From contig JAOATE010000050.1 in assembly GCA_030158305.1 (NCBI GenBank), forward strand, positions 62,001-126,000: a stretch of DNA of 64,000 bases, in the 5' to 3' direction. The stretch is from Burkholderiaceae bacterium. Lineage in GTDB: Bacteria > Pseudomonadota > Gammaproteobacteria > Burkholderiales > Burkholderiaceae_B. Under the pieces are notes generated by a model. It saw only the letters and a list, made by a program, of their open reading frames with translations. It made no database searches and was not told the origin of the DNA. The position numbers and the translations under genes are program-made. Of this stretch, positions 36,426 through 49,628 are shown one piece after another; position 1 is the stretch's first letter; each line of letters begins with the position of its first letter.

Positions 36426-36510
36426 GTGAATTCCGGATTAAACGAGTTGTGATGAAGAAAAATTATCTCATGACCGCGGGGGTGGCGCTGCGTTCTATAA
36501 TTTAGACATC

Positions 36511-37938
36511 ATGAAAAATACTCAAAACCCCAATCAGAGCCAATTCGATAAGAAAGCCCAAGCGTGGTCCGCCCGCTTTTCGGAGCCAGTTTCGGAGCTC
36601 GTTAAACGTTATACCGCCTCAGTTGACTTTGATAAGCGTCTGGCACGCTTCGATATTCAAGGTTCACTTGCCCATGCACAGATGCTAGAGGCTGTAAAAG
36701 TGATTTCCCAACAAGACCGCAGTGATATTGAACGCGGTATGACTCAAATCCTCGAAGAAATCGATGCGGGTCGCTTTGAATGGCTGTTAGACCTCGAAGA
36801 CGTCCATCTCAACATCGAAAAGCGCTTGGTTGAACTTGTCGGTGATGCTGGAAAGCGTCTTCATACTGGCCGCTCGCGCAATGACCAAGTCGCCACAGAT
36901 ATCCGTCTCTGGTTGCGCCACGAAATTGATGGACTGATCATATTGCTTGAACAATTACGTCAGGCACTCGCCACTGTTGCGCTTGAGCATGCCGGCACTA
37001 TTTTGCCTGGTTTTACACACATGCAAGTCGCACAGCCTGTCACCTTCGGGCACCATTTGCTTGCCTATGCTGAAATGTTTGGTCGCGATGCTGCACGCCT
37101 CACGGATTGCCGTAAACGGGTCAATATTTTGCCACTCGGTGCCGCTGCGTTGGCAGGGACAAGTTTTCCAATCGATCGTCCAATGGTGGCCAAATTACTT
37201 GAATTTGATGACGTTTGCCAAAATTCACTTGATGCCGTTTCAGACCGAGATTTTGCCATTGAATTTTGTAGTGCCTGCGCATTGATCATGACGCACATCT
37301 CCAGATTTTCTGAAGAGCTTGTGATTTGGATGAGTCCGCGTATTGGTTTTATCGACCTCGCTGATCGGTTTTGCACAGGCAGTTCAATCATGCCTCAAAA
37401 GAAAAACCCGGATGTGCCTGAGCTCGCCCGCGGCAAGACGGGTCGAGTCAATGGTCACTTGGTCGCACTGCTGACGCTCATGAAAGGTCAACCTCTCGCC
37501 TACAACAAAGATAATCAAGAGGACAAAGAAGGTCTGTTTGATACTGCCGATACAGTCCGCGACACGCTGACAATTTTTGTCGACCTCGTAGCCGGCATCA
37601 AGGTCAAGGCCGATGCAATGCGCGAAGCTGCCTTACAAGGTTTTGCAACGGCAACAGATTTGGCGGACTACTTGGTCAAGCGTGGAGTTCCCTTTAGAGA
37701 CGCGCACGAAGCCGTTGCGCATGCAGTGCGTGAATGCGAGAAAAAAGGGTGCGACTTGGCTGACTTGAGTGTGAGTGAATTACAAAAATTTCACGCATCA
37801 GTCGGTGATGACGTTCACACTGTCTTGACACTTGAGGGTTCAGTCGCTGCGCGCAATCACATTGGCGGTACAGCGCCTGAACGTGTTCGTCAGGCAGCAC
37901 TGAAAATTATCGATTCAGCGCTCAAAAACAGCAATTGA
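36511..37938 (+). CDS. argH: argininosuccinate lyase
   Basis: Last step of arginine synthesis, cleaving argininosuccinate to arginine and fumarate. 475 residues, tetrameric fumarase/aspartase superfamily. Conserved blocks: [37 protein letters not shown], the catalytic loop [21 protein letters not shown] and [20 protein letters not shown]. The 3' end overlaps the convergent rlmD gene by 24 bases, and a 9-bp stem hairpin lies just after its stop inside rlmD. A plain AT-rich divergent region of about 85 bases separates it from nadE. Confidence 0.96.
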   Translation: MKNTQNPNQSQFDKKAQAWSARFSEPVSELVKRYTASVDFDKRLARFDIQGSLAHAQMLEAVKVISQQDRSDIERGMTQILEEIDAGRFEWLLDLEDVHLNIEKRLVELVGDAGKRLHTGRSRNDQVATDIRLWLRHEIDGLIILLEQLRQALATVALEHAGTILPGFTHMQVAQPVTFGHHLLAYAEMFGRDAARLTDCRKRVNILPLGAAALAGTSFPIDRPMVAKLLEFDDVCQNSLDAVSDRDFAIEFCSACALIMTHISRFSEELVIWMSPRIGFIDLADRFCTGSSIMPQKKNPDVPELARGKTGRVNGHLVALLTLMKGQPLAYNKDNQEDKEGLFDTADTVRDTLTIFVDLVAGIKVKADAMREAALQGFATATDLADYLVKRGVPFRDAHEAVAHAVRECEKKGCDLADLSVSELQKFHASVGDDVHTVLTLEGSVAARNHIGGTAPERVRQAALKIIDSALKNSN

Positions 37939-39225
37939 TTCGACATGTCCGGTGTGGGGGAACATATTCACCACACCGGCTGCTGTCAGTCTGTATGCGC
38001 TTTTTTGTAACAGTATTTCTGTATCGCGGGCTAAAGTTGCCGGATTGCACGAGACATACACGATACGCTCGGGCCTTAAGGAGGCTGGCAGATTAATCAA
38101 TGCTTGAGAGAGCGCCATGGCCCCTTCGCGCGGTGGATCAATCAGCATGCGATCAAAACGACCAAGCTCAGCCAGCCATTCCGCCGTCACTTCGAATAAA
38201 TTTAAAGTCTGAAATGTAGCGTGCTCGATGCCGGCACGCGTAGCGGCAGCCTTGGCGCGTGCAGTGAGCGTTTCACTCCCTTCGACCCCTACTACTTCAC
38301 GACAACGGGTGGCGATAGGAAGGGTAAAGTTTCCAAGACCACAAAACATATCGACGATTCGATCATGAGGTTGTGGATCGAGCAAAGTCAGTCCTCTGGA
38401 GACTAACGCACGATTGATCTGATGATTGACTTGGGTAAAGTCAGTCGGTTTAAAGGGCATTTTCAGACCAAACTCAGGCAGTGTGTAGTACAGACTGTCT
38501 TCGTCTGAGGCGTTAAGAGGAACGACGGACTCGGGGCCACTTGGCTGTAACCACCATTGCACACAATGCTGTTCAGCAAAGTGACGCAATGACTGAACAT
38601 CAGAATTCGTTAACGGTAGTAAATGTCTGAGTACCAACGCGATCACACCCTCCCCGATCGCGACTTCAATTTGCGGAAAACGATCAGGTGCAGACAAGCC
38701 CATGATGAGCTTTCGCAACGGCATAAAAAGTGCGGCAATTTGGGGAGGTAAAACATGACAGGTTTTAATGTCGGCCACAAAACTACTTTTGCGTTCATAA
38801 AAACCAACTAGCACAGTCTCTTTTTTCGCGACCCATTTGACAGACAAACGTGCACGATATCTATAGCCCCAGTAAGGGCCGTGCAGCGGAGTCAGCACGC
38901 GCTCAGGTCGAGTCTTACCAATATGTATTAACGCATCTTCGAGTGCACGCTGTTTAATCGCGACCTGCGCACTGGGCTCAAGGTGTTGCATGACACAGCC
39001 ACCACAAACACCGAAGTGTTCACAGCGAGGCGTCACTCGAGAAGAGGACTCATGTTGGATATGCTGAACACGACCCACTTCGTACGAGGGTTTGCGACGA
39101 AAAGTATTGACAGTCACATGCTCCGAGGGCAATGCACCTTCAATAAACACCACTTTGCCATCTCGGCGAGAAACGCCTCGAGCCTCAAGATCGAGAGACT
39201 CGACGTGCAATACATCATCAGACAT
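37915..39225 (-). CDS. rlmD: 23S rRNA (uracil-1939-C5)-methyltransferase
   Basis: 436-residue TRAM-domain methyltransferase with an iron-sulfur cluster. The N-terminal TRAM domain ([25 protein letters not shown]) leads to the cluster cysteines in [10 protein letters not shown], the SAM motif [23 protein letters not shown] and the catalytic Cys in [14 protein letters not shown]. The start is the ATG at 39225, two bases after the stop of the upstream exonuclease gene; the frame is open to 39240. It overlaps argH at the 3' end. Confidence 0.93.
   Translation of the reverse strand: MSDDVLHVESLDLEARGVSRRDGKVVFIEGALPSEHVTVNTFRRKPSYEVGRVQHIQHESSSRVTPRCEHFGVCGGCVMQHLEPSAQVAIKQRALEDALIHIGKTRPERVLTPLHGPYWGYRYRARLSVKWVAKKETVLVGFYERKSSFVADIKTCHVLPPQIAALFMPLRKLIMGLSAPDRFPQIEVAIGEGVIALVLRHLLPLTNSDVQSLRHFAEQHCVQWWLQPSGPESVVPLNASDEDSLYYTLPEFGLKMPFKPTDFTQVNHQINRALVSRGLTLLDPQPHDRIVDMFCGLGNFTLPIATRCREVVGVEGSETLTARAKAAATRAGIEHATFQTLNLFEVTAEWLAELGRFDRMLIDPPREGAMALSQALINLPASLRPERIVYVSCNPATLARDTEILLQKSAYRLTAAGVVNMFPHTGHVESIAVFER
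37949..37979. repeat. 9-bp inverted repeat after the argH stop, inside rlmD
   Basis: CCGGTGTGG (37949-37957) and CCACACCGG (37971-37979) form a perfect 9-bp stem with a 13-base loop. It begins 11 bases after the argH stop codon and lies in the last codons of rlmD ([12 protein letters not shown]). No T-tract follows closely on either strand, so it is a structural element rather than a clear terminator. Confidence 0.55.
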
Positions 39226-39227
39226 TC

Positions 39228-40004
39228 TTATTGATCCCAAGCTTCCAGGTATTGCTTCCAGTGTGGTTCGGTACTTTGCTCCAGCGTATCGCGTACCAGG
39301 GCAATTTCAGCGTCGTAGGCAGCTGCGTCGAGCTCGCCTCTCAATAGTCTAAAACGACAATAGACCAACCAAGTATTGACCACATCAGTTTCGCAATAGG
39401 CCCTCACCTCATGTGCGCGACCTTGCGACCAAGACTCCCAAACATGGCTGCCATCCATACCGAGCTTGCCAGGAAAGCCGCAAAGTTTTGAGAGATCATC
39501 GAGGGGTGCATTGCCTCGGCCGTTGTATTTAGCCAAAACATCCATGAGATCGATATGCCGATTGTGATAACGACTCAGATAGTTGTTATAGCGAAATTCA
39601 CGATCATCATCACCCGTATCCCAGTACCTCGGTGCGACAACACCATGAATCAAACTGCGATAGTGCAACACAGGCAAATCAAAACCGTTGCCATTCCAAC
39701 TGATCAACTTTGGCGTATAACGCTCAATCGTTTTGAAAAATCCAGATAGCAACACCTGCTCAGGATCATCCGCTGTTCCTAAACAACGCACTCGAAATCC
39801 TTGTTCATCGCGAAACACGCATCCAACTACAGCGACACGCTGTAAGTGCAATGGAAGGAAATCACTACCAGTGAGTTCTTTGCGCGCGGCAAAAGCTTTT
39901 TGAGCGACCTCTGCATCGGAAATATCAGATCCCCAGCCGTGAAGACGACGCAGGCCGTCTATGTCTGGGATTGTTTCAAGATCAAAAACAAGTGTAGGGG
40001 TCAT
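39228..40004 (-). CDS. predicted 3'-5' exonuclease, PolB-like exonuclease fold
   Basis: 258-residue DnaQ-fold protein of the family annotated as related to the PolB exonuclease domain. Catalytic acids are visible: VFDLETIP near the N-terminus (DxE), [15 protein letters not shown] (Asp) and [21 protein letters not shown] (second Asp). Substrate and role in repair are not established. It follows nlpD by 9 bases and precedes rlmD by 2 bases, so it is part of the surE-pcm-nlpD-exo-rlmD run, in the place where rpoS often sits in other proteobacteria. Confidence 0.85.
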   Translation of the reverse strand: MTPTLVFDLETIPDIDGLRRLHGWGSDISDAEVAQKAFAARKELTGSDFLPLHLQRVAVVGCVFRDEQGFRVRCLGTADDPEQVLLSGFFKTIERYTPKLISWNGNGFDLPVLHYRSLIHGVVAPRYWDTGDDDREFRYNNYLSRYHNRHIDLMDVLAKYNGRGNAPLDDLSKLCGFPGKLGMDGSHVWESWSQGRAHEVRAYCETDVVNTWLVYCRFRLLRGELDAAAYDAEIALVRDTLEQSTEPHWKQYLEAWDQ

Positions 40005-40013
40005 CAGGCAATA

Positions 40014-40760
40014 CTATCGCGCTGGTAAATATTGCATGGGGTCTACGGGAGTTCCGCGGCGACGTACTTCAAAGTGAAGACGAACAGAAGTCGTGTCGGA
40101 CTGTCCCATTTCGGCAATTTTTGTCCCGCGTTTGACCTGTTGGCCTTCTTTGACCAATAACGATTTGTTATGGGCATAAGCAGTAATGAAGCCATCACTG
40201 TGCTCGACAATGACCAGGTTACCCAGGCCACGCGGCCCATCACCCGCAAAAATTACCTTGCCGTTGGCAGCGGCTTCGATAGGGTCACCCGTGCTCCCAG
40301 CGATGTCAATGCCTTTTGTTGTTGGAGTAAATCCCTGAATCACTTTGCCTTTAGCGGGCCATCCCCAGCTAATCAAACCAGCATCCGAAGCGCGAGCATT
40401 GCTGGATTCGGATGAGGGGGAAGAATTGCTTGTCTGCGGCTTTTGCGTTGATGAACTGTTATTGCGGGCAACGGGCGGTGGCGTTTGAGAGTCCGAAAGT
40501 CGCAATGTCTGTCCGACAATGAGTAAATTAGGATTCGTGATTTTATTGATGCGTGCAATCGTGCCCTCAGCAACACCTGTTGCGCGCGCAATCTTGTTCA
40601 AAGTATCGCCTGGCTTGACCACGTAGGTCGAGGCGCTTGGCACACCCGAGGACAAATTCGATACTGGCGCAAGCGAACTGGAGGTACATCCTGCCAAGAC
40701 AAGCGCCACAGCAAAGCAGACTGCGGAAGTTAACGTTCTGAACTGAGTATTTGATTTCAC
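40014..40760 (-). CDS. nlpD: NlpD-like lipoprotein, LysM plus degenerate LytM/M23 domain
   Basis: 248-residue outer-membrane lipoprotein activating cell-wall amidases at division. The lipobox is LVLAGC after a hydrophobic signal; a LysM domain reads STYVVKPGDTLNKIARATGVAEGTIARINKI; a Ser/Asn/Pro-rich linker follows, then an M23 domain. The first zinc ligand expected in HxxGxD is absent (TTKGIDIAG) although HFEVR is kept, so it is probably a non-catalytic activator like NlpD or EnvC. The start is a GTG at 40760 with GAGG 5 bases upstream, better than the GTG at 40808. Confidence 0.9.
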   Translation of the reverse strand: MKSNTQFRTLTSAVCFAVALVLAGCTSSSLAPVSNLSSGVPSASTYVVKPGDTLNKIARATGVAEGTIARINKITNPNLLIVGQTLRLSDSQTPPPVARNNSSSTQKPQTSNSSPSSESSNARASDAGLISWGWPAKGKVIQGFTPTTKGIDIAGSTGDPIEAAANGKVIFAGDGPRGLGNLVIVEHSDGFITAYAHNKSLLVKEGQQVKRGTKIAEMGQSDTTSVRLHFEVRRRGTPVDPMQYLPAR

Positions 40761-40825
40761 ACTTGCCTCGTTTTGATCTCTGATGTTGGTGTAGGTTTCC
40801 CCGCACACACCATTTTCCTACCTAT

Positions 40826-41653
40826 TTATGGTTGCAATCCTGACTTGAGCGGCACAAATCTTACCTCCTCAAGCTCCTGTCTAGTCCAGCCTGTTTCGCT
40901 GGTTCTTTGTATTCGTATCAGTTTCTGGGCACTCGTGCCTTCTGGAGCTATCAAAATACCCCCGACTCTCAGTTGCAACATCAGCGCCTGTGGGATTTTA
41001 AGACCTGCAGCAGCAACAACAATCGCATCGAACGGTGCGGCACTCGAAAGACCTGCCATCCCATCGCCGTAACTCAGCCTGATCTTGGTTAAGTGCAGCG
41101 AACGCAAATGTTCCTTTGCCATATCGTACAACGAGCGAATACGCTCAATCGAGTAGACCTGCGGAAAAACATAGGACATGACGGCTGCCTGATAGCCACA
41201 ACCCGTCCCCACTTCAAGCACACGCGTAGGCAATTCGATTTCGCACACTGCTGAAATCATTCGGGCAACCACCCAGGGTTGTGAAATCGTCTGGCCATGG
41301 CCGATGGGGAGTGCGGCATCATCATAGGCACGGCTTGCGAGTGCTTCGTCAACAAAAGAATGACGCGGGACCACTTGCATTGCACTCAGTACGCGCTCGT
41401 CAGTGATTCCTTGGGCGTGCAAACGCTCCACCATGGCTGCGCGCAAACGCTCTGAATGTAGGCCTAAGTTTTCCTGTACACGTCGCGCTGGAAGCGCGGC
41501 ATCGCTGCCACTGGACAAACGCGAAATAGAAATTTTGGTATTGCTATTCGTTGCGGTAATGCCCTGCAAACCACGGCTACCTAAGGACTTTAAGTCCTTA
41601 GCCGAAGCGAGCACTCTTGGGGGCTTTAGCCATTGCATAAAGGCTGAACCCAT
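40826..41653 (-). CDS. pcm: protein-L-isoaspartate O-methyltransferase
   Basis: Repairs isoaspartyl residues in aged proteins using SAM. The core has [39 protein letters not shown], the SAM motif [18 protein letters not shown] and [16 protein letters not shown]. At 275 residues it carries about 65 extra N-terminal residues relative to the 208-residue E. coli enzyme, low in complexity and of unknown role. The start at 41653 overlaps the surE stop by 28 bases; an in-frame ATG at 41638 is also possible. Second gene of surE-pcm-nlpD. Confidence 0.92.
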   Translation of the reverse strand: MGSAFMQWLKPPRVLASAKDLKSLGSRGLQGITATNSNTKISISRLSSGSDAALPARRVQENLGLHSERLRAAMVERLHAQGITDERVLSAMQVVPRHSFVDEALASRAYDDAALPIGHGQTISQPWVVARMISAVCEIELPTRVLEVGTGCGYQAAVMSYVFPQVYSIERIRSLYDMAKEHLRSLHLTKIRLSYGDGMAGLSSAAPFDAIVVAAAGLKIPQALMLQLRVGGILIAPEGTSAQKLIRIQRTSETGWTRQELEEVRFVPLKSGLQP

Positions 41654-42381
41654 GAAGCCACGTCAGTCAACTGAGCGTGTTGCGTTAAGTCAAGTCTCAA
41701 AGGCGTCACAGAGACATAACCATTGTGGATCGCATCGAAATCCGTGCCTTCAGTGGCATCATTGGCTGCACCTGCAGGACCGATCCAGTAAACGGTCTCA
41801 CCATAAGGCGTGCTGGAGCGCACAACCGGCTGAGAAGGATGACGTTTGCCCAAGCGGGTCGCTATCACACCCTTGTTTTGAGTCAGGGGACAATCAGGGA
41901 AATTGATATTGAGTAAAGACGCCCCTGCAAGAGGCTGCTTTAGTTGTTGTTGGACAATTTTTTTGGCTAGTTGCGCGGCAGCGTCAAGGTTTGACCACCC
42001 CTTCGCGACGAGTGAAAAAGCAATAGAAGGAATACCGAACAGATATCCTTCGGCAGCGGCGGCTACAGTGCCAGAGTAAAGTGTGTCATCACCCATATTG
42101 GCACCATTATTGATGCCAGAGACGACCAAATCTGGACGGCGATCAAGCAGACCCGTCAGTGCCACGTGGACACAATCTGAAGGTGTACCATTCACATAAG
42201 TAAAACCGTTTGGAGCCTGACGAACAGCCAAAGGACGGCTCAATGTCAACGAATTCGATGCGCCACTATGATTGACCTCAGGGGCCACAACCGTGATGTC
42301 AGCTAAATCACGTAGTACCGCAACCAAGGCCTCAAGTCCAGGGGCGTTATATCCGTCATCATTGGAGACCAAAATATGCAT
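41626..42381 (-). CDS. surE: 5'/3'-nucleotidase SurE
   Basis: 251-residue metal-dependent survival-phase nucleotidase. It begins [19 protein letters not shown] with the metal-binding Asp pair, then [33 protein letters not shown] and [27 protein letters not shown]. The ATG at 42381 is chosen because the conserved sequence starts exactly there; a GTG at 42399 is the outer limit. It heads the surE-pcm-nlpD cluster and diverges from plsY across about 140 bases with no recognisable element. Confidence 0.95.
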   Translation of the reverse strand: MHILVSNDDGYNAPGLEALVAVLRDLADITVVAPEVNHSGASNSLTLSRPLAVRQAPNGFTYVNGTPSDCVHVALTGLLDRRPDLVVSGINNGANMGDDTLYSGTVAAAAEGYLFGIPSIAFSLVAKGWSNLDAAAQLAKKIVQQQLKQPLAGASLLNINFPDCPLTQNKGVIATRLGKRHPSQPVVRSSTPYGETVYWIGPAGAANDATEGTDFDAIHNGYVSVTPLRLDLTQHAQLTDVASWVQPLCNG

Positions 42382-42521
42382 AAATAAGGGCTCAGTCACT
42401 ATTCAGTTTGATTAGGAATCATTGTACCTGCTGCTCGCTTGGCGGTGGCTCTGTCAGACCGAAAATGATATCAACAAGTTAGAATAGCTGACTATTTCAC
42501 AGGCTCAAAAGGAACTGCTTG

Positions 42522-43154
42522 ATGGACATCCCGCAAAATACCCTTTCCCTTCTAGGCATGTTATTGACTGCTTACTTGATCGGATCTGTATCTTTTGCGG
42601 TTGTTTTCAGCAAATTATTTGGTTTGCAAGACCCGAGAACCTACGGTTCAGGCAATCCGGGGGCCACTAATGTTCTGCGCTCAGGCAACAAAGCTGCTGC
42701 AGCATTGACACTGATCGGTGACGCTGCAAAAGGCTGGTTTGCAGTTTGGATGGCTCAGCGGTTGGAGTTATCGCCTCTTGTCATTGCCTGTGTAGCAATT
42801 GCTGTTTTTATCGGACACCTATATCCGATCTTCCTAAGGTTTAAAGGTGGTAAAGGTGTGGCAACAGCTTTTGGCGTCATGCTTGCAGTACAGCCACTTT
42901 TAGCATTAGCTGCCACGGCAACCTGGGTCATCATCGCCGTGTTTTTTAGGTTTTCGTCACTTGCTGCGTTGACATGTGCGGTGTTCGCACCATTTTATTA
43001 TTTCTTTGGTGGCATGTTGGTCTGGCAAGCTCATTTGCCAATCGGCGTTGCGCTCATCACGATTGCGATCTTTCTACTGTATCGCCACAAAGCCAACATT
43101 CAGCGTCTGCTCAATGGAACGGAACCACGCATCGGTGCAGGTAAAAAAACTTGA
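42522..43154 (+). CDS. plsY: glycerol-3-phosphate acyltransferase PlsY
   Basis: Inner-membrane enzyme that acylates glycerol-3-phosphate from acyl-phosphate, starting phospholipid synthesis. 210 residues with at least five hydrophobic segments. The three PlsY motifs are recognisable: [56 protein letters not shown] and the C-terminal [16 protein letters not shown]. The ATG at 42522 has AGGA 8 bases upstream. It converges on tsaD with 19 bases between the stops. Confidence 0.94.
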   Translation: MDIPQNTLSLLGMLLTAYLIGSVSFAVVFSKLFGLQDPRTYGSGNPGATNVLRSGNKAAAALTLIGDAAKGWFAVWMAQRLELSPLVIACVAIAVFIGHLYPIFLRFKGGKGVATAFGVMLAVQPLLALAATATWVIIAVFFRFSSLAALTCAVFAPFYYFFGGMLVWQAHLPIGVALITIAIFLLYRHKANIQRLLNGTEPRIGAGKKT

Positions 43155-43173
43155 ATATAGCGTTGATCCACGC

Positions 43174-44202
43174 TCAGATCGTCGCGAGGTCCCATCGGGG
43201 CCGGACATCAAAGCCGTGTTGTTGATCGGTTAAATCGACCAAACCTCTCGAAATGCGTTGCGCTGCAGCAAAGGCAATCATCGCGCCATTATCTGTACAC
43301 AGCTCTAAGGGTGGGAAAAAAGCCTCGGCTCTGCGTTTTTTTAAAGCAAGTGCCAATTTGCTGCGTAAGAGTTGATTGGCTCCGACACCGCCTGCCACCA
43401 CCAAGCGCTTAAGCCCTGTTTGATCAAGCGCGGAAACAGACTTCGCCACCAACACATCGACAATAGCTTCTTGTGTCGCTGCTGCGAGGTCTGCTGCCAA
43501 GGTATCACTGACATGAGGCTGAGCTTGCGCAGTTTTTAGTCGCGTCAGTACTGCGGTTTTGAGTCCGCTAAAGCTAAAATCAAGATTGCCACTGTGAAGC
43601 ATAGGACGCGGTAACTGAATCGCTTGAGCATTGCCCTGCTCTGCTAACCGTGCGAGAGCGGGTCCGCCTGGATAGCCGAGTCCTAGTAGCTTGGCCGTTT
43701 TATCAAAAGCCTCCCCAGCCGCGTCATCCATGGTTTCACCCAGCAGGCTGTACTGTCCAACATCATCCACACGCATGAGCTGGGTATGACCACCCGATAC
43801 CAGTAATGCGACAAAAGGGAACTCTGGACAAGGATCCGCAAGACGAGGTGAAAGTAAATGTCCCTCAAGATGGTGAATCGCAATCGCAGGTAAATTTAAG
43901 GACCAGGCTAAGGACTGTGCCACGCTTGCGCCCACTAACAAGGCCCCCGCCAAGCCTGGCCCTGCGGTGTAAGCCACTGCGCCAACGTCTTGAAGACTCA
44001 AGCCAGCCTCCGCCAGTACAGCACGCGTCAAGGGAATCACACGCCGCACATGGTCGCGCGAGGCAAGTTCAGGAACGACTCCACCATACGCCGCATGCAT
44101 CGCAACTTGCGTGTGTAGCGCATGAGCGAGCAAACCCTGTTCAGTGCACACAAGTGCTACACCTGTTTCATCGCATGAACTTTCAAAACCGAGCACAATC
44201 AT
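43174..44202 (-). CDS. tsaD: tRNA N6-threonylcarbamoyladenosine synthase subunit TsaD
   Basis: Transfers the threonylcarbamoyl group to A37 of ANN-decoding tRNAs. 342 residues of the ASKHA fold: [43 protein letters not shown], the metal motif [34 protein letters not shown] and [13 protein letters not shown]. It lies 7 bases downstream of the ABC-F gene on the same strand. Confidence 0.96.
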   Translation of the reverse strand: MIVLGFESSCDETGVALVCTEQGLLAHALHTQVAMHAAYGGVVPELASRDHVRRVIPLTRAVLAEAGLSLQDVGAVAYTAGPGLAGALLVGASVAQSLAWSLNLPAIAIHHLEGHLLSPRLADPCPEFPFVALLVSGGHTQLMRVDDVGQYSLLGETMDDAAGEAFDKTAKLLGLGYPGGPALARLAEQGNAQAIQLPRPMLHSGNLDFSFSGLKTAVLTRLKTAQAQPHVSDTLAADLAAATQEAIVDVLVAKSVSALDQTGLKRLVVAGGVGANQLLRSKLALALKKRRAEAFFPPLELCTDNGAMIAFAAAQRISRGLVDLTDQQHGFDVRPRWDLATI

Positions 44203-44209
44203 GGGAGCA

Positions 44210-45814
44210 TCAGTCCTCGATACCTTTTGAGGCTAGATACTCTTCGTAGGGCCCGCGATAATCAGTCACCTGGCCAGTTGGCTGAATTTCCCAGACACGG
44301 GTCGCAAGCGCGGAAACAAACTCTCGGTCGTGAGAGACGAAAAATAAGGTACCTGGGTACTTGTCCAAGGCAAGCTGCAGAGACTCAATCGATTCCATGT
44401 CGAGGTGATTGGTTGGCTCATCAAGCAACATGACGTTGTGTTTTTTAAGCATTAAGCGACCAAACGTCATACGGTTTTTCTCGCCGCCCGATAAAACTGG
44501 AGGAGCTTTAGGTAAATCGTCAGCGGAAAACAATAAACGGCCTAATACCGAACGGATAGATTGATCGTCATCAGAAGGTTGACGATAGTGTGTCATCCAC
44601 TCGAACAGGTTGCTGTCTTTGTCTGTGAAAAGCTCAGAGACATCTTGAGCCATATAGCCTAAGTCAGCATTTTCAGACCATTTTACGGTTCCGCGGTCTG
44701 GTGCCAAATCAAGAGCCAACATGCGTAACAGCGTGGTTTTACCCGCACCGTTTGCGCCAATAATGGCGATTTTTTCACCCGCTTCCACCATTGAAGAAAA
44801 CGGACGAATGACCGGCGCATCAAAACTCTTTTCGACAGACTCCAGCGTGACCGCCTGACGATGGAGCATTTTGAGTTGTTCAAAACGAATAAAGGGGTTT
44901 TGACGCGATGAGGGCTTGACCTCGATCTGTGCAGACTTGATACGATCGATTTGCTTGAGCCGTGACGTTGCCTGACGCGCTTTGGATTTGTTCGCAGAGA
45001 AGCGACGGACAAAATCCTGCAATTCGCTCACGCGCTCTTTTGCTTTGGCGTTGGCATTGGATACGCGCTCACGCGCTTGAGTCGAGGCCAACATATAGTC
45101 ATCGTAGTTACCCGGATAGACGCGAAGTTCACCGAAATCTAAATCTGCCATGTGCGTGCAGACCTGATTTAAAAAGTGACGATCGTGACTAATGATAATC
45201 ATCGTGCTCTGGTAACCGTTGAGCACATTTTCTAACCAGCGAATGGTGTTGATATCCAGGTTGTTAGTTGGCTCATCCAGTAACAACACATCAGGATTTG
45301 AAAAAAGTGCCTGAGCCAATAGCACTCTGAGCTTCCAGCCAGGCGCGATTTCGCGCATCGGCAGTTGGTGCTGCTCGACTGGAAACTCAAGACCTAGCAA
45401 TAACTCACCTGCGCGCGCTTCAGCGGTGTAACCATCGTACTCGGCAAATTTTGCCTCGAGGTCGGCGGCCAGCATGTAGTCTTCGTCAGTGGCGTCCGCA
45501 TTGGCATAAATGGCATCACGTTGCGACATGGCTTCCCACATCTCAGTGTGTCCCATGAGGACAACATCCAATACACGATAGTCTTCAAAAGCAAACTGGT
45601 CTTGGCGTAGTTTGCCTAAACGCAAGCCTGGCTCAAGGTGCACATTGCCCGCTGTGGACTCAAGGTCTCCGCCAATAATTTTCATCAACGTGGATTTGCC
45701 GGAACCGTTGGCGCCAATCAAACCATAGCGATTACCCTCCCCGAACTTGACGTTGACGTTTTCAAAGAGAGGCTTAGGTCCGAACTGTATGGCTAGATTT
45801 GAAGCTGTTATCAC
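44210..45814 (-). CDS. ABC-F family ATPase, YbiT-like
   Basis: 534-residue soluble protein with two ABC domains and no membrane part. The first has [13 protein letters not shown] and [12 protein letters not shown]; the second [27 protein letters not shown] and [12 protein letters not shown] basic linker between them ([21 protein letters not shown]) is the P-site tRNA interaction motif of ABC-F proteins. Such proteins act on the ribosome; the overall sequence suggests the YbiT branch, with EttA and Uup less likely. It precedes tsaD and diverges from the AGCS symporter. Confidence 0.88.
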   Translation of the reverse strand: MITASNLAIQFGPKPLFENVNVKFGEGNRYGLIGANGSGKSTLMKIIGGDLESTAGNVHLEPGLRLGKLRQDQFAFEDYRVLDVVLMGHTEMWEAMSQRDAIYANADATDEDYMLAADLEAKFAEYDGYTAEARAGELLLGLEFPVEQHQLPMREIAPGWKLRVLLAQALFSNPDVLLLDEPTNNLDINTIRWLENVLNGYQSTMIIISHDRHFLNQVCTHMADLDFGELRVYPGNYDDYMLASTQARERVSNANAKAKERVSELQDFVRRFSANKSKARQATSRLKQIDRIKSAQIEVKPSSRQNPFIRFEQLKMLHRQAVTLESVEKSFDAPVIRPFSSMVEAGEKIAIIGANGAGKTTLLRMLALDLAPDRGTVKWSENADLGYMAQDVSELFTDKDSNLFEWMTHYRQPSDDDQSIRSVLGRLLFSADDLPKAPPVLSGGEKNRMTFGRLMLKKHNVMLLDEPTNHLDMESIESLQLALDKYPGTLFFVSHDREFVSALATRVWEIQPTGQVTDYRGPYEEYLASKGIED

Positions 45815-45970
45815 GGTAGGCTACTTTAGTAAATAATGGAGTTACATCTTGATAGATATGTTTTCAGTGTAACAACACGGGCAAAACCACCCTTTTTAAA
45901 TTCTTCGTACCTATCATGCGCAGGGTCAGCTACCAAGCTGAACTCATTGACACAATACGAGGAGAAAAAG

Positions 45971-47311
45971 TTGGAACAACTCACTATTTTATTTCATACC
46001 CTTGGCGGAATCGTTTGGGGCCCTATTCTTTTGGTTTTACTCGTAGGAACAGGGGTATATCTGACCATTAGGCTTGGCGCTCTGCAGATCCGGCTCTTGC
46101 CAGCGGCGCTGGCGATGGCCTTTTCGAAGGGTAAAAATCCTAATCTCCCCGGGGATATCTCTCAGTTTCAGTCGCTGATGACTGCATTAGCCGCCACGAT
46201 CGGAACAGGCAATATCGCTGGCGTGGCCACCGCCGTCGTACTGGGCGGTCCGGGCGCCCTGTTTTGGATGTGGGCGAGCGCATTTTTTGGAATGGCCACC
46301 AAATATGCGGAGGGACTACTCGCAGTGAAGTACAGGGTTAAAGAGGCGGACGGAACGATGTCGGGCGGTCCGATGTATTACATTTCGCTTGGCTTAAAAA
46401 TGAAATGGCTTGGCATGATGTTTGCCGTTTTTGGCATGGTGGCAGCCTTGGGAACAGGTGCCTCCGTACAGTCAAACTCCTTGGCGCAGTCAATGCTGTC
46501 GACTTTTGGTGTGTCTGGTTGGTTGACGGGTGTTGTATTGACCACAATCACTGCCCTGGTCATTTTGGGTGGTATTAAAAGTATTGGTCGCGTCACCGCC
46601 GTGATTGTGCCTTTTATGGCAGCGGTCTATCTCTTGGGTGGACTAGCCGTAATTGTGACAAACATTGAAGGCCTCTGGCCAGCGTTGTGCCTGATCATGA
46701 CGGATGCCTTTACAGGTGCTGCTGTCGCGGGCGGTGCGCTCGGGACGATGATTCGCTATGGTGTTGCTCGCGGGGTATTTTCAAACGAAGCGGGACTCGG
46801 GACAGCCCCTATCGCTGCCGCTGCCGCAAAAACGGATCAACCCGTCAAGCAAGCATTAGTTTCTATGACGGGTACGTTCATCGATACAATTATTGTGTGC
46901 TCCATCACAGGTATTGTTCTAGTGATGGGCGGACAATTTACCTCTGGCGTCACAGGAGCCGCGCTGACTGCGCAAACTTTTGAGACCATGCTGCCTGGAC
47001 CTGGGGGGTGGATTGTGACAATCGGCTTGATATTTTTTGCTTACTCCACAATTTTAGGCTGGAGCTACTATGGCGAAAAATGCGCACAATACGCATTAGG
47101 CAAACGCATCATCTGGCCTTATCGTTGCCTCTACACAGCGTTTGTCATGATCGGAACTGTGGTGTCACTTGATCTTGTCTGGGCAGTTTCAGACGTCGTC
47201 AATGGCTTAATGGCTTTTCCCAACCTGATTGGCATTGTGCTCTTGTCTGGCGTCGTGATCAAAGAAACACAAGCCTATCTGGCTGATGAGAAAAATAAAT
47301 CTGAGAAATAA
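45971..47311 (+). CDS. AGCS family sodium:alanine symporter
   Basis: 446-residue inner-membrane symporter with about ten hydrophobic segments. The family markers GTGNIAGVATAVVLGGPGALFWMWASAFFGMATKYAEG and GVARGVFSNEAGLGTAPIAAAAAKTDQPVKQAL are present. It probably imports alanine or glycine with Na+. The start is set at a TTG at 45971 because GAGGAG lies about 6 bases upstream and the first helix follows; the frame is open to 45836 but the extra residues are not membrane-like. The 156-base region before it, shared with the ABC-F gene, shows no clear element. Confidence 0.9.
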   Translation: MEQLTILFHTLGGIVWGPILLVLLVGTGVYLTIRLGALQIRLLPAALAMAFSKGKNPNLPGDISQFQSLMTALAATIGTGNIAGVATAVVLGGPGALFWMWASAFFGMATKYAEGLLAVKYRVKEADGTMSGGPMYYISLGLKMKWLGMMFAVFGMVAALGTGASVQSNSLAQSMLSTFGVSGWLTGVVLTTITALVILGGIKSIGRVTAVIVPFMAAVYLLGGLAVIVTNIEGLWPALCLIMTDAFTGAAVAGGALGTMIRYGVARGVFSNEAGLGTAPIAAAAAKTDQPVKQALVSMTGTFIDTIIVCSITGIVLVMGGQFTSGVTGAALTAQTFETMLPGPGGWIVTIGLIFFAYSTILGWSYYGEKCAQYALGKRIIWPYRCLYTAFVMIGTVVSLDLVWAVSDVVNGLMAFPNLIGIVLLSGVVIKETQAYLADEKNKSEK

Positions 47312-47323
47312 ATCTATAAAGAT

Positions 47324-49575
<2,252 letters not shown>

Positions 49576-49628
49576 CGTTGTCTTTCCAGCGGTTCGATAC
49601 AGTGCAATTGTAGCGATCTTGCTCCTTT

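Noticed and set aside
42382-42521. Possible small RNA or riboswitch between surE and plsY
   Set aside because: No extended stem, terminator or conserved motif seen; ordinary divergent promoter space.
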